Positions 11,455 to 21,118 of a stretch of DNA of 64,000 nt are shown here, one piece after another; position 1 is the first letter of the stretch; the number at the start of each line of letters is the position of its first letter. The notes beneath the pieces were generated by a model. The model searched no databases, had not been told where the DNA came from, and saw nothing but the letters and a program-made list of their open reading frames with translations. The stretch is from Athripsodes cinereus (lineage: Eukaryota > Arthropoda > Insecta > Trichoptera > Leptoceridae): assembly GCA_947579605.1 (NCBI GenBank), contig OX388320.1, positions 7,316,001 through 7,380,000 of the forward strand, given 5' to 3'. The translations under genes and the position numbers were made by a program.

Positions 11455-14252
11455 TTATGAATAAGTCAGATAGTCAGTTGATCTACCAAAAGAACAGTCT
11501 CTAAATGGTCTAAGATTGTATTCACTTTTTACAAATTTGAAATATTCATACGTTGTGGAAACATTTTTGTAAGCCAGACCTGTAAAAAAAAATAAAACGT
11601 TTGTAACAATAATAGACAATATTATGTAATAATGGGGAACTTTCACAAAAAAAAATTTTCAACCCAAAAAATAGTACAGAAAATAAGAAAAATTTTGGTA
11701 CTTTTTATATTTTTAAATGTGCATTTTTAAGGTTTTTATCACCATTTAAAAAAGCAATTTTCACACTTCGCCGCAAAAAGGTTCACTCGTGGCGGAGCAG
11801 TGTTTGACAATATCAGGCGCTACAAACAGTACTAAGAGTGAAATGTGTGGCAATACAAAATAGCGCCTAGCGACGTCACACCGGACTAATTCAATAACAG
11901 AAAATATGGATTTTTAAAATGAAAATAATGAATGCAAAGTTTTATTTTATGGTTTCTTATTAGGATATTCGTGATCAGCGTATATTTATTTATATGAATT
12001 GATAACATTTATTCATATTCCTCACACATGCATGTTCCCTATTATACACCAACCTTTACACGAGACTTATCTCTATAAGGAGGATGTTTCAATTTAATTT
12101 TTAATGAAATAGTCTATATATTGTTATATCTGTATTGTTTGTTGTGTTCAATAAAATTACTTTTATTGAGAAAGATGGCACAACATAGACTCGCTGATAA
12201 ATCAGAACATTATCGAAGACCCTACTGTCAGGGTTCCGGGCTACAATCTCCCCCGAAAAGTCTGGGTCCAGCAAAACAAGGCTACTGCACAGGGTCAAGG
12301 CTTCTGCAATTCCCTAATGTGGTAATGGGGTAAGAGGGGGTTTCCGGAATGCGACTGTGGAACTTAGTCCCAAACAATCAGACATCTGGTGGAGGTTGTA
12401 AGAATAATGGAACTAAATAAGCAAATTTTATACATGAAATAAATAAATTGAAATTCACAAAAAAATACTTACTCAGTACAAGGACACATATGGCAATTGA
12501 AACAACGGCCATGCCATCTTTTCCATTGTTAAAATTGGACACACACAGGAGTGTACTGATGACCAAAGAAGTGACAACGTGAATTGATTGATATATGAAC
12601 CACGGGTAGAAGAATTTAGGTTTATTCTGAAATAGAAACACAATCGATATGAAGAAATTAACAAATTATTGGGTTTAAATTTACCAAATAAAAAAAAATC
12701 CTAACATATTGCCGAAGGGAGCTTGAACCGCGTCGAGTAAGCATAGTTTTAGAACTTTATTTATATTTTCAGCATTAACTATATAATGATTTCTAGACAT
12801 ATGATATTATTTTAGATTAACTATGCATCAATTATTATATTTTATGAGCTTTTTCGGTACCGCAGTTTCGTTGTTATTAACGAGTTAGGTAACGTTTTAG
12901 ATAATCGCTCGTTAATGCTGGACGTTCCACCGAAACCGCGGTAGCGAAAAAGCTCATAAAATATAATAATTGATACATAGTTAATCTAAAATAATATCAA
13001 TAGTTTTAGAAGTTATATGAAGTCTTTAGAACTCTCTTTAGTTCATAAAATAGTAAGAATTTACTTTTTTGGCTATTCAGTTGTGTAGAACTTTTTAAAT
13101 ATATTCACTGATCTTTCTAGAATTGATTATTGATTGAACAAATTAAAGTTTTATTAACAGAAAAAAACAACTTTTTTATTAAAAATTTATAAGTAAAAAA
13201 CACTTTAGAGTTTTAAATTTGTTTAATTAACAGTTACACGTGTTTCGGGTTACAGGGCCATGCCCGAACACGTGTAACTGTTAATTTAAGAAATTTAAAA
13301 CTCTAAAGTGTTTTTTACTTATAAATTTTTAAATTTAATAATGGAGTTTTACTCATTCAATGAAAACAAAATTAGTGAACTTTTTTATTGTTTCATTTTT
13401 ATTTCATTGCTCTTTTTGTAAGCTATAATTTTATCTACTAAGATGTCTATTTTTTTATAGAATCACAATTTGTAGAGGTATAATGTGAATAAAAATAAAT
13501 AATATTACCTTTAGAATTCCAAATATTAATGCTCCGTTAACAAAAATTAGTACGAAATTGATAATACCAAAAGCTATGAAAATGTTTCTTATTGATTTCC
13601 AGTATCCATCAGGAGTTGATTCTCCAAATAAATCTATACCAACAGTAGTATCGTTTAAACTTATCTTCTCGCTAGCTATTGCGGTGAAACACATTGAGAC
13701 TATGAACAATGTGGAGACAACAACCTGAAAAAATAAAGTCAAAATCGTGGGTATAGTAAAATATAATGCCAACACCGTTAACAGTTTATTGCTTAAGTAT
13801 GTTTCAACATTTCCAAACGAATGTTATCATATTTTTAGCTGAAGGGTTATTATATTCTTCTCATGATGTGATATATTTTTTTTTAATTTCTACTATTGAA
13901 ATATTTCAATTTTCATGTAAATAGTTCATATAAACACCCGTTTCTGCTAGCTTTTGATGTTGTGGTCTTGGATTCTCTTCATGGAATTGAAATAATATAT
14001 TAATAGAAAATATGTACTATTTCAGTGAACCGAGGATTATGTTATAATGGTAATCAACTGTGAAGTGACAAAAAAGATTGACATGATTATTTTGTTCCAT
14101 AAAAGACTTAGAAGCAATGTGAATAGTGTTAAAAATGAAAACTTTTATAAAAACTATTCAAGTGATATAATTCTACTCACCATTTCTATAATACCCATCC
14201 CTAACACTCGTGTTCTTAGTGTATACTGACAGCAACCAAGAGAAAGTTTCAT
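11455..14252 (-). CDS. Four-pass LAPTM/DUF4728-like membrane protein, paralogue 3 (4 exons, 188 aa)
   Basis: Exons in gene order: 14181-14252, 13509-13724, 12473-12626, 11455-11579 (567 nt with stop). All are GT-AG with phases 0, 0, 1, as in paralogue 2, and the third exon is 154 nt in both genes. The protein begins MKLSLGCCQYTLRTRVLGMG, a shortened form of the CCC...RTG opening. Helices follow at about residues 25-45, 70-95 (FIAFGIINFVLIFVNGALIF), 100-125 and 130-152. The loop after helix 1 is longer than in paralogue 2 and has an N-glycosylation site (NDT); the tail lacks the acidic run and ends with Ser/Tyr residues. Introns 2 and 3 contain palindromic and TIR elements. Same cautions on function as for paralogue 2. 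Confidence 0.82.
11629..12045. mobile_element. MITE-3 (element X), copy 1, in intron 3 of paralogue 3
   Basis: About 417 bp with short inverted ends TAATGGGGAAC / GTTCCCTATTA. The interior includes 'cgccgcaaaaaggttcactcg' and 'agcgacgtcacaccggacta'. A second copy in opposite orientation (56169-57030) matches end to end apart from a nested insertion, which defines the element limits. Confidence 0.75.
12803..12998. mobile_element. Palindromic MITE-4 in intron 2 of paralogue 3
   Basis: Inverted arms of about 56 bp starting GATATTATTTTAGATTAACT and ending in the complement. The centre holds a second inverted pair around AACGTT. One copy only in the window. Confidence 0.75.
13181..13330. mobile_element. 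Palindromic element (MITE-5) in intron 2 of paralogue 3
   Basis: Two ~68-bp arms match almost perfectly ('cactttagagttttaaattt' and its complement, then 'cagttacacgtgtttcggg'), with a ~10-nt loop (ttacagggcc). It lies only 182 bp from MITE-4. Confidence 0.75.
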
Positions 14253-17200
14253 TTTGTCTGAAAAACATCAAAAATTATATTTCATTTGGTTTTGGATCCC
14301 ATACATTTTTGTAATTTTTTCCTAGTTATTGTTGTTTTGATTTCAACCAAATCGGGCTACTAATTTACATTTATTTATTTTATTTACAGTATTTTAAAGA
14401 AATAATATGTCATAAAATCAACCTAACTGAGCGTGAGCCCGTACCAAGGTAGACTTTGCTTTTTCTCAGCGCTTTAACATTTATACGGTTTTTTTTTTGT
14501 CAAAACATTTACGTTTTCGTGTGTAACATTAATTTCCGAAATTTAATTTAACGATGTTAGGTATTGTTAGAAATTAATACAATAAATATGTAAATATTGT
14601 ATAAGACCCCCAATAAAATACGGTAGCAGAGATAATATTGGAAAAAAGTCTTTCGTAGTCACTGTTTGTACTAAAATCTGCTCTGTAATTGAACCTTAGT
14701 CATAGCGAAGATTTATTTGTACTGATGAACTTAAACGCAAGTCATCACGGAACGTGGAACATAACGTATACAGTATTAGATTTTCACCGTTATTTTTGTT
14801 GAAAAGTCTTACCTTATTTCAGAAGAAAGTTACATACATATAAACAATCACAGTATTATTTTTCCAAGAATGTAGAATGTCTTCTCACTTTGGTCACTGT
14901 TTTAACTAGTAAATATCTATTATTAGATAAGTTAACATTTTTTACTACGAATGAAATAAAACTCATTTATTTACCTTATTGTTTTCACACTTGTATATAA
15001 AACTTTTTAAAAAAAAATTTATTCATTGATCATTTCTTTGTGATGTCACTCGTATTTAAATAACGACATTTAAAAACAATTATTGTTTCAACACATTCAA
15101 TACAATGTGAATGTAATCACTACTTTAATACACTTATTAAGTATAGAGAGAACACTTCTTAATGGAGAAACTCTAAGATAAGAACGTTCAGTAGCAGCTG
15201 AAGATCTTAAAACTATAATAAAGTAGCTAGGTATACCTACACCAAAGAGAATCACAATAGTATTCAGAAGTTCTTTAACCTGGCTTTGCAATTGTAATTA
15301 GAATTGAAGTGAGTTATGACAACTGATTTAAAAAAAGATTTTATAAAAAAAGGTCAATAGTGTTCAAACTTACAAGTGCAAATTTAGTGATCCAATTTTT
15401 ATCTTAGTTTGAAGTGGTCAGAGCGGTTGATTTTCATTCTGCAAGCAGTAATGACAATCAACCACCACCCAAATAGGAAAAAATCTCAAAAATTCTCTAC
15501 AAATTATGGTTCTGCATTTTAAAGTATGGTATGAGATTAGTAAATTAAAAGTCGATAATAAGTGTAAAATTAACAGTCGATACGTTACATTTAAAAGTAA
15601 TGGACAGGAATAAAATGATGTAAGTAACTACATATAACGGAACGGAAAAAATAGTATGGGATTGAACAAAGAATGAGACTCAATCCACAAAAATAGACTC
15701 CTTAGCGTATTTTTATCGGGAAACTGTTTACTTATGGTTTGTTTACTAAGTATTATTTTATTTAGATGAATTATCCAGAACTATATTTTAATTGGAGTAT
15801 ATATGGGCTTATATCTGTTCTAGTTTTCACTGAGTAGGTACGAGTATCTTTTCGTATACGAGTGATTTAGGTAGCACTCCTGTCTGTAACTTTTTTGTGA
15901 ATTTTTTTAAGAAACTTACAACTAATAAAAGTGTGCTGACGAACATACAAAATTATTTACATTTTATATTATCACTCACATCTACGCAGTCTTTATGTCC
16001 ACAAGGTTTTGTTTTTCCTTATAGTTTTTTATTATTTTTATATTTAACGTTTTATGACCTTTGTAATAAATGTTAATGACTTGATGCTTAAATAGTATAA
16101 ATACACAAATACATATTGATTTGAGTGCGCATTCAAAAACATTTTATGTTTTGTTTGCTATTTTGTAAGGAAGAATTATAAATAAATTTAATACCGTATG
16201 AAGTTTGTTTTTTTTTTTAAAAAAGATATATCTGGGTTTGTTATAAACCCAAATAATGAAATTTAATAAAATTCCTACTTAGTCTTTTTTTTTAATTTTG
16301 CATACCTACATAGCGGTATCCTATATGTAGTTTGTTTTACTTCTAATAGAAGCAATAAGTACCAATCCAATGGGCATTTTCAGATTTTTTTGCTATGAGT
16401 ATAACGTACGCGTCTCGAGAATTCAAAATTGTTTCTTAAATGACCAATTATTTCAGTTTTGCCCGAAATCACAATTATTGATAAAATGATGATTTTTTTC
16501 TTAGTTAAGCATAAAAATAACAGGTAACTATTTAAATTTTGCAAGTTAATGTGTAAATCAATAACACGGAATGACGTATTTCAACATGTCTTCAGCGTAC
16601 CTCTCAACTTTAACAACAAAATTATATTTGTCTGCCCATTATATTCACAGGTTTTATGACTTCATTTAAAACTTAATTGTCTCTAAATTCAATAAAGTCC
16701 CATAAAATATCATAAAGCAAACCAGAAATATGTTAAATATGTATATTTTTCCTGTCCTTCAAATCACAAAAAGTGGAATTCCTATTACGTCACGGTCATT
16801 CTAAACCTCTGTTTTACTTATTTTGGTCAAATCGAGTGTCGATTATAATTAATGGCAACATTATATTAGTCTATGAATGCCGCTATATTGTGTAAAAACG
16901 TCGGTTGTGCAGATTCTTGTGACGGAACTGGTCCCCCTTGTTGCTCACTAAAATTGGTGTTCCATTACGAACGCAGATTTCTAAGGTAAGTTAAGAGTTT
17001 TATTTGTTTCTTTTGGACTCTAATTACATATTAAATATTGTTAATTTTGAATTACAAGTCAAATGCATCCTTATATTCACTAACAAGGTGTAAACATGTG
17101 GATGAACAGAGATCGATACTTATACGTCACGTCCATTACGGAACGTTATGTATTGGTGGAAAAAAACTGTCACGTAATGGAATTGTAAAGCCTAGCTTAC

Positions 17201-17369
17201 ATTGAATATTTTAATCTTCCGACTATATTAAAAGATGTTAATAATTATTATGATGGCGTTATGATGTCCAATATTTATTTATTATTATGAAAACAGTTCA
17301 AGTGATTGCTAGTAAATCATAAATCAGTACGTCAGGCCAACCAAGTGTAACAAAAACGACAAATGCTAC

Positions 17370-17452
17370 CCCCGATTCTATTTCATTTTTAGTGTGCACT
17401 AACTAAAATAGTAACGTTCCAATTTTAGTTAGTCCATATTGGTATTCTATAA
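17370..17452 (-). repeat. Short hairpin repeat, copy 2
   Basis: Reverse-orientation match to 8885-8970, including the 'gtgcactaactaaaat' arm, the 'aacgtt' centre and the flanking 'ggtattcta'. Confidence 0.65.
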
Positions 17453-17454
17453 AC

Positions 17455-17530
17455 CAGACATGGGCAAACTGCGGCCCGCGGGCCGCATGTGGCCCGCCGC
17501 GTATTTCCTGCGGCCCGCGAGTAATATAAT
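17455..17530 (+). repeat. hAT-type transposon end fragment
   Basis: 'CAGACATGGGCAAACTGCGG' followed by a GC-rich 'cccgcgggccgcatgtggcc' resembles ends of Charlie/Zaphod-like hAT elements, which commonly open with CAG..TGGGCAAACT and gcggccc palindromes. The GC-rich block stands out from the AT-rich surroundings. Confidence 0.55.
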
Positions 17531-18105
17531 ATTTTAAAAAATGATCACGTTTTTATCTTCAACGACTTTTTCAACAAAGATTGAAAATAAATTAAAAATA
17601 ATTTATTAAAAAAAAAAATAAACTGACATATGAATATAATTGCTATTATCATTTTTTACTTATTGTTTATATTATTTTGGATTTAATTGTTGTTATTATT
17701 TTTTTTCTCTTTATTAACATGTAAAAGGCGAAAGCCGTGAATATGCATAAATAAATAAATAAAATATATAAAAAAAAAACAAAAAACTTATCTCGGATTT
17801 TCGACTGATATAATTAATGAACATTATTACCATGCGACGTTAGCTTTACTTTTCCATTACGTAACGAGAAACTTCCTATTACGTTACTGTCCTATTATAT
17901 CTCCGACTATTTTTTTTTAGATTTTATTCCAACAACTGATACAACTGTATTATTGTAATATATAAAATATAGTATGTGAACTGAATTGTTGTTGGAAAGT
18001 GCAAATCACCAACAAATTTGCCATAATTAGTGTAGAATATAAGAAAACTCATTACTGTATAGTACAAAACGTAACGTAATGGACCAATTGGACAGAAAAT
18101 GTGAC

Positions 18106-18311
18106 GAAATAATAAAACAAATGTTTTATTCTACTAATGGTTTATTATGTGAGAGAGACGTCTTTCGTCTGATGAGGACATTGTCAATCTGATTGACAAT
18201 GTCCTCATCAGACGAAAGACGTCTCTCTCACATAATAAACCATTAGTAGAATAAAACATTTGTTTTATTATTTCGATATGGAATTCTACTACCTAAACAC
18301 CGACACAGTGA
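18106..18311 (+). mobile_element. Foldback family copy 2 (type copy): 84-bp perfect arms and 12-bp target duplication
   Basis: The palindrome spans 18106-18274: two perfectly complementary 84-nt arms around a single T at 18190. The tail, 18275-18311, contains GATATGGAATTCTACTACC and ends GACACAGTGA. AGAAAATGTGAC is repeated exactly at 18094-18105 and 18312-18323. No open frame. If transcribed it would fold into an almost loopless hairpin RNA. Confidence 0.9.
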
Positions 18312-18654
18312 AGAAAATGTGACATTTTACGTTATTTTCCTAATAAAATTATATATTTTCTTAAAGAATGTTGTGATTATAACTATATTAAATACTTTCG
18401 ACAACTATTCACTAAAACGTTTTTATTTAAAACCCCGTTGAATTGTGTGATGTAATGGAAATTTCTTGAGATATTGCTTCACGAAAACGCATTTCCTGAA
18501 AAAAAGAAAACACAAAACTTAAAAGTGATTGATTTCTCACGTCCGTTACTGTTGTATATATATTTTAAATACAAAATCAGGCATAATTTGTTACACATAT
18601 TTTTTTAGGTTCCATTACGTAACGAAGCAAAAAAAATTGAAAATGCCCCAATAC

Positions 18655-18755
18655 ATATTGAGGACAATGTCCTCATAAGACGAAAGACGTCTCTCTCACC
18701 GATTTAATCATTAGTAGGATAAAACGCTTGTTTTATTTATTTCGAAATTTCTCGA
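18655..18755 (+). repeat. Foldback family fragment (right arm only)
   Basis: Begins near the palindrome centre (TTGAGGACAATGTCCTC) and runs through the right arm to 'ttgttttatttatttcg', without the left arm and without the tail. Confidence 0.7.
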
Positions 18756-19218
18756 AGTAGAGAATTTTCGGAGATTTTTTTTTATTTTTTATTTAATAGT
18801 AAAATAATAATAAATACTTTATTCAATCAATCAGTAAAAATGTACAAATGTTGATGAGACAATTTATCACCAATATGGCTACAATTAATTATGGAAACAA
18901 AAAAAATTTAGGTACCTACATAAAAAAAGTGCTAATAACTGATGAAAAATATTGATGTTTGACACCCCACATGCCCATATTTTAGTTTAAAAAAAATTGC
19001 AGGTACGTACATGGAACAAAGTGTTAATAACCTCTGATTTGGGCCTTAATCAGCCCCACAAATTTTTGGATCAATCAGGTTGGCTGCGAAGTGTACTGGG
19101 CGAAAGGTCTTATTACCACTAAGAAAAATTATGGAGAGAAATTTCTCTTCGATCAGAGGAGAAATTTTCGGAGAAATTTCTCTTTCTCGAGAAATTTCTT
19201 TGGAGAATTTTCTCTTCT

Positions 19219-19410
19219 TACATCACTACGTATCTCAGTGTTTCTTATGCGGTCAGATAGTTTTATTTGTAGCATCGCTTTTTCATGCTTCCTTTGTGCT
19301 ACTCGAAGTTTCTTGATGGTCGACTTAGTTAAAATCAAAGTTTCTGCCCCATAGGTCAAAACTGGCAGCACACATTGGTCGTACGTTTCCCACTTTAAGC
19401 ATTGGATAAT
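19219..19410 (-). mobile_element. LINE-3 reverse transcriptase fragment, minus strand
   Basis: The minus strand reads QCLKWETYDQCVLPVLTYGAET, then a coiled region with RKHEKAMLQIKLSDRIRN, a C-terminal LINE block (compare YGAETWTLT...RAMERAML in insect elements). The 3' continuation of the same block is found on the opposite strand at 19481-19680. Confidence 0.7.
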
Positions 19411-19480
19411 GTTGCTAGTGAAGAATTTCTTAAGATTTCTGTAGGCTGCCCATCCAAGATCAATTTATGGTCATGGGCAG

Positions 19481-19680
19481 TGCATGTTGCTAGACTCAAT
19501 GATGGACAAAAAGGGTAGTGGAGTGGAGACCTCGTGAAGAGTAGAAGGAGACCTCCCACAAAATGGTCAGACGACATGAGTCGCTAGCGACTGGTTGCAG
19601 AAGGCTCAGGACAGAGATCCCTGGAGACATACAGGGGAGGTTTATGTTCAGCAGTGGACAGGAATAGCTGCATAAGTTAG
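19481..19680 (+). mobile_element. LINE-3 3' end fragment, plus strand
   Basis: Frameshifted plus-strand pieces read RRRPPTKWSDDM and, near the end, QRSLETYRGGL and AVDRN, matching the end of the same LINE type as 19219-19410. The two pieces face away from each other across ~70 bp, which suggests an inversion during or after insertion. Confidence 0.65.
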
Positions 19681-19699
19681 TATTAAATTTAATTATTCA

Positions 19700-19906
19700 T
19701 TATTATGTAATTTGAAACAAGTGTTTCTTTCTACTATTGATTATTAATTCCCAGAGAGACGTCTTTCGACTTATAAGGTCGATTGATAATGACCTTATAA
19801 GTCGAAAGACGTCTCTTTGGGAATTAATAATCAATAGTAGAAAGAAACACTTGTTTCAAATTACATAATTATGGAATTCTACTACGTGTGCACCGACACA
19901 ATTAAT
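19700..19906 (+). mobile_element. Foldback family copy 3, with 14-bp target duplication
   Basis: Arms contain AGAGACGTCTTTCGACTTAT and its complement; the tail is GGAATTCTACTACGTGTGC ending near GACACAATTAAT. AATTTAATTATTCA is repeated exactly at 19686-19699 and 19907-19920. The arms differ from copies 1 and 2 at many sites but match each other. Confidence 0.88.
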
Positions 19907-20158
19907 AATTTAATTATTCAGTTATTATTTGTTGTTTACTCTCATTTTGTAATTTTGTGTTAGGTTATACGAGTATTCTATAAATTTTTCAAAAGTATAT
20001 ACGAGTGTTGTAATATTTGTGCTAGTTTGTCTTTGTTTTCATTTCTCACTTTTGATTTTTTTGATAGATTAACATTATCCCAGGCATGCTGATTTATAAT
20101 TCTTTCCAAATTGTGATTGTAAAAAGCTACAGTAGTTGTAAAACCCATGATCATAATA

Positions 20159-20280
20159 ACAATACATCTTTATTGACAGAACATTATACAATTTTTGTAC
20201 AAACAACACATAATAAATAAAAATAGTGTTCTGTCAAATAGCGGACTTGTTGCAGAGCAACATCGTCCAACCATTTGAAA
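20159..20280 (-). mobile_element. LINE 3' UTR fragment
   Basis: The 'aatacatctttattgacaga' end (an AATAAA-containing tail on the minus strand) and 'cggacttgttgcagagcaac' resemble retroelement 3' ends. No coding part is present. Confidence 0.4.
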
Positions 20281-20596
20281 AAAGAAAAAAAAACATACAA
20301 AGAAGAATAAATTCATACAGATGTGTTAACATAACATAATATAATATTCACTAATAGAGTAGAGGTGTACGAGTATTTACAGAGCATATTTTACAGATAA
20401 GATAAGCGAAATTGCATGCAAAGAGTGTTGACTTGATAAACACATCGGGAAGCAAAGAAATTAAAGAATAGAAAACTGTAAACAAGACGGACTGTGATAT
20501 CGTAATACAAATTTCTAAACTATCGACAAATTTCCAATCGCGTTACTGATAAATTAATTAATTAAATTATAATATACTAATATTTCAGTTTCTTTT

Positions 20597-20850
20597 CAGG
20601 CATTTTCCACAAGTGCCAGCCAGCAGACTAGCTGCATAAAATAAACATGCAAGCTGTCCTCCCCGTGCCAACAAAATGTTAATGCTTTCAAGATGGGTGG
20701 TAAATCTCATAGCTGAATTTAATATGTACCTAAATGTTTTTATTTTTTTAAAACACCAGCCTTTTGCCTTCTGAACACATGACACTCAAAAACTTACGAA
20801 AAAGAGTGGAATACCAATTCTTTTCCGGGCGCTCCACGGACTAAATTGTG
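20597..20850 (-). repeat. Repeat H, near-complete copy
   Basis: Carries all the landmarks: 'cagcagactagctgcat', 'aaacatgcaagctgtcctcc', 'gatgggtgg', 'cttacgaaaaagagtgg' and 'ccgggcgctccacgg'. Moderately diverged. Confidence 0.7.
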
Positions 20851-21118
20851 AAAAAAAAAATGGTTTGAAATAAAACATTAATGTTGTTGACCGAAGGTAC
20901 TTGTTGGAAGTCCATGGTTTGAAATAAAAAAAAAATATACTTTTTTGATCAATTAAGTTTTTGTAATCATTCTAAGGGTTCAAACTTATGGAATAAAATA
21001 AAATATTTGCCTTCTTGCCTGATGAGATGTAGAAAAAACTGGGAGTTCCAAAAATGCAGAACCAGGTGCAATTCAAAAACAAATTATTGATTTGTATGAA
21101 ATGTTTACTGTTTCTACA

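Larger units (their letters stand above)
14253..18105. other. Gene-free, repeat-bearing interval
   Basis: No host exon could be supported (the frames at 14047-14229 and 15097-15291 have no family features). Recognisable pieces: a stretch near 14415-14485 ('gcgtgagcccgtacca...tctcagcgctttaaca') repeated at 44610-44695; a SINE-1 scrap at 16205-16258 (minus); the short hairpin repeat at 17370-17452; and a hAT-end-like sequence at 17455-17530. Confidence 0.45.

Noticed and set aside
15097..15291. 64-codon minus-strand frame with a hydrophobic stretch, considered as a fourth paralogue exon
   Set aside because: It lacks the CCxC/KTGT opening and does not match any exon of the neighbouring paralogues in length, phase or sequence.
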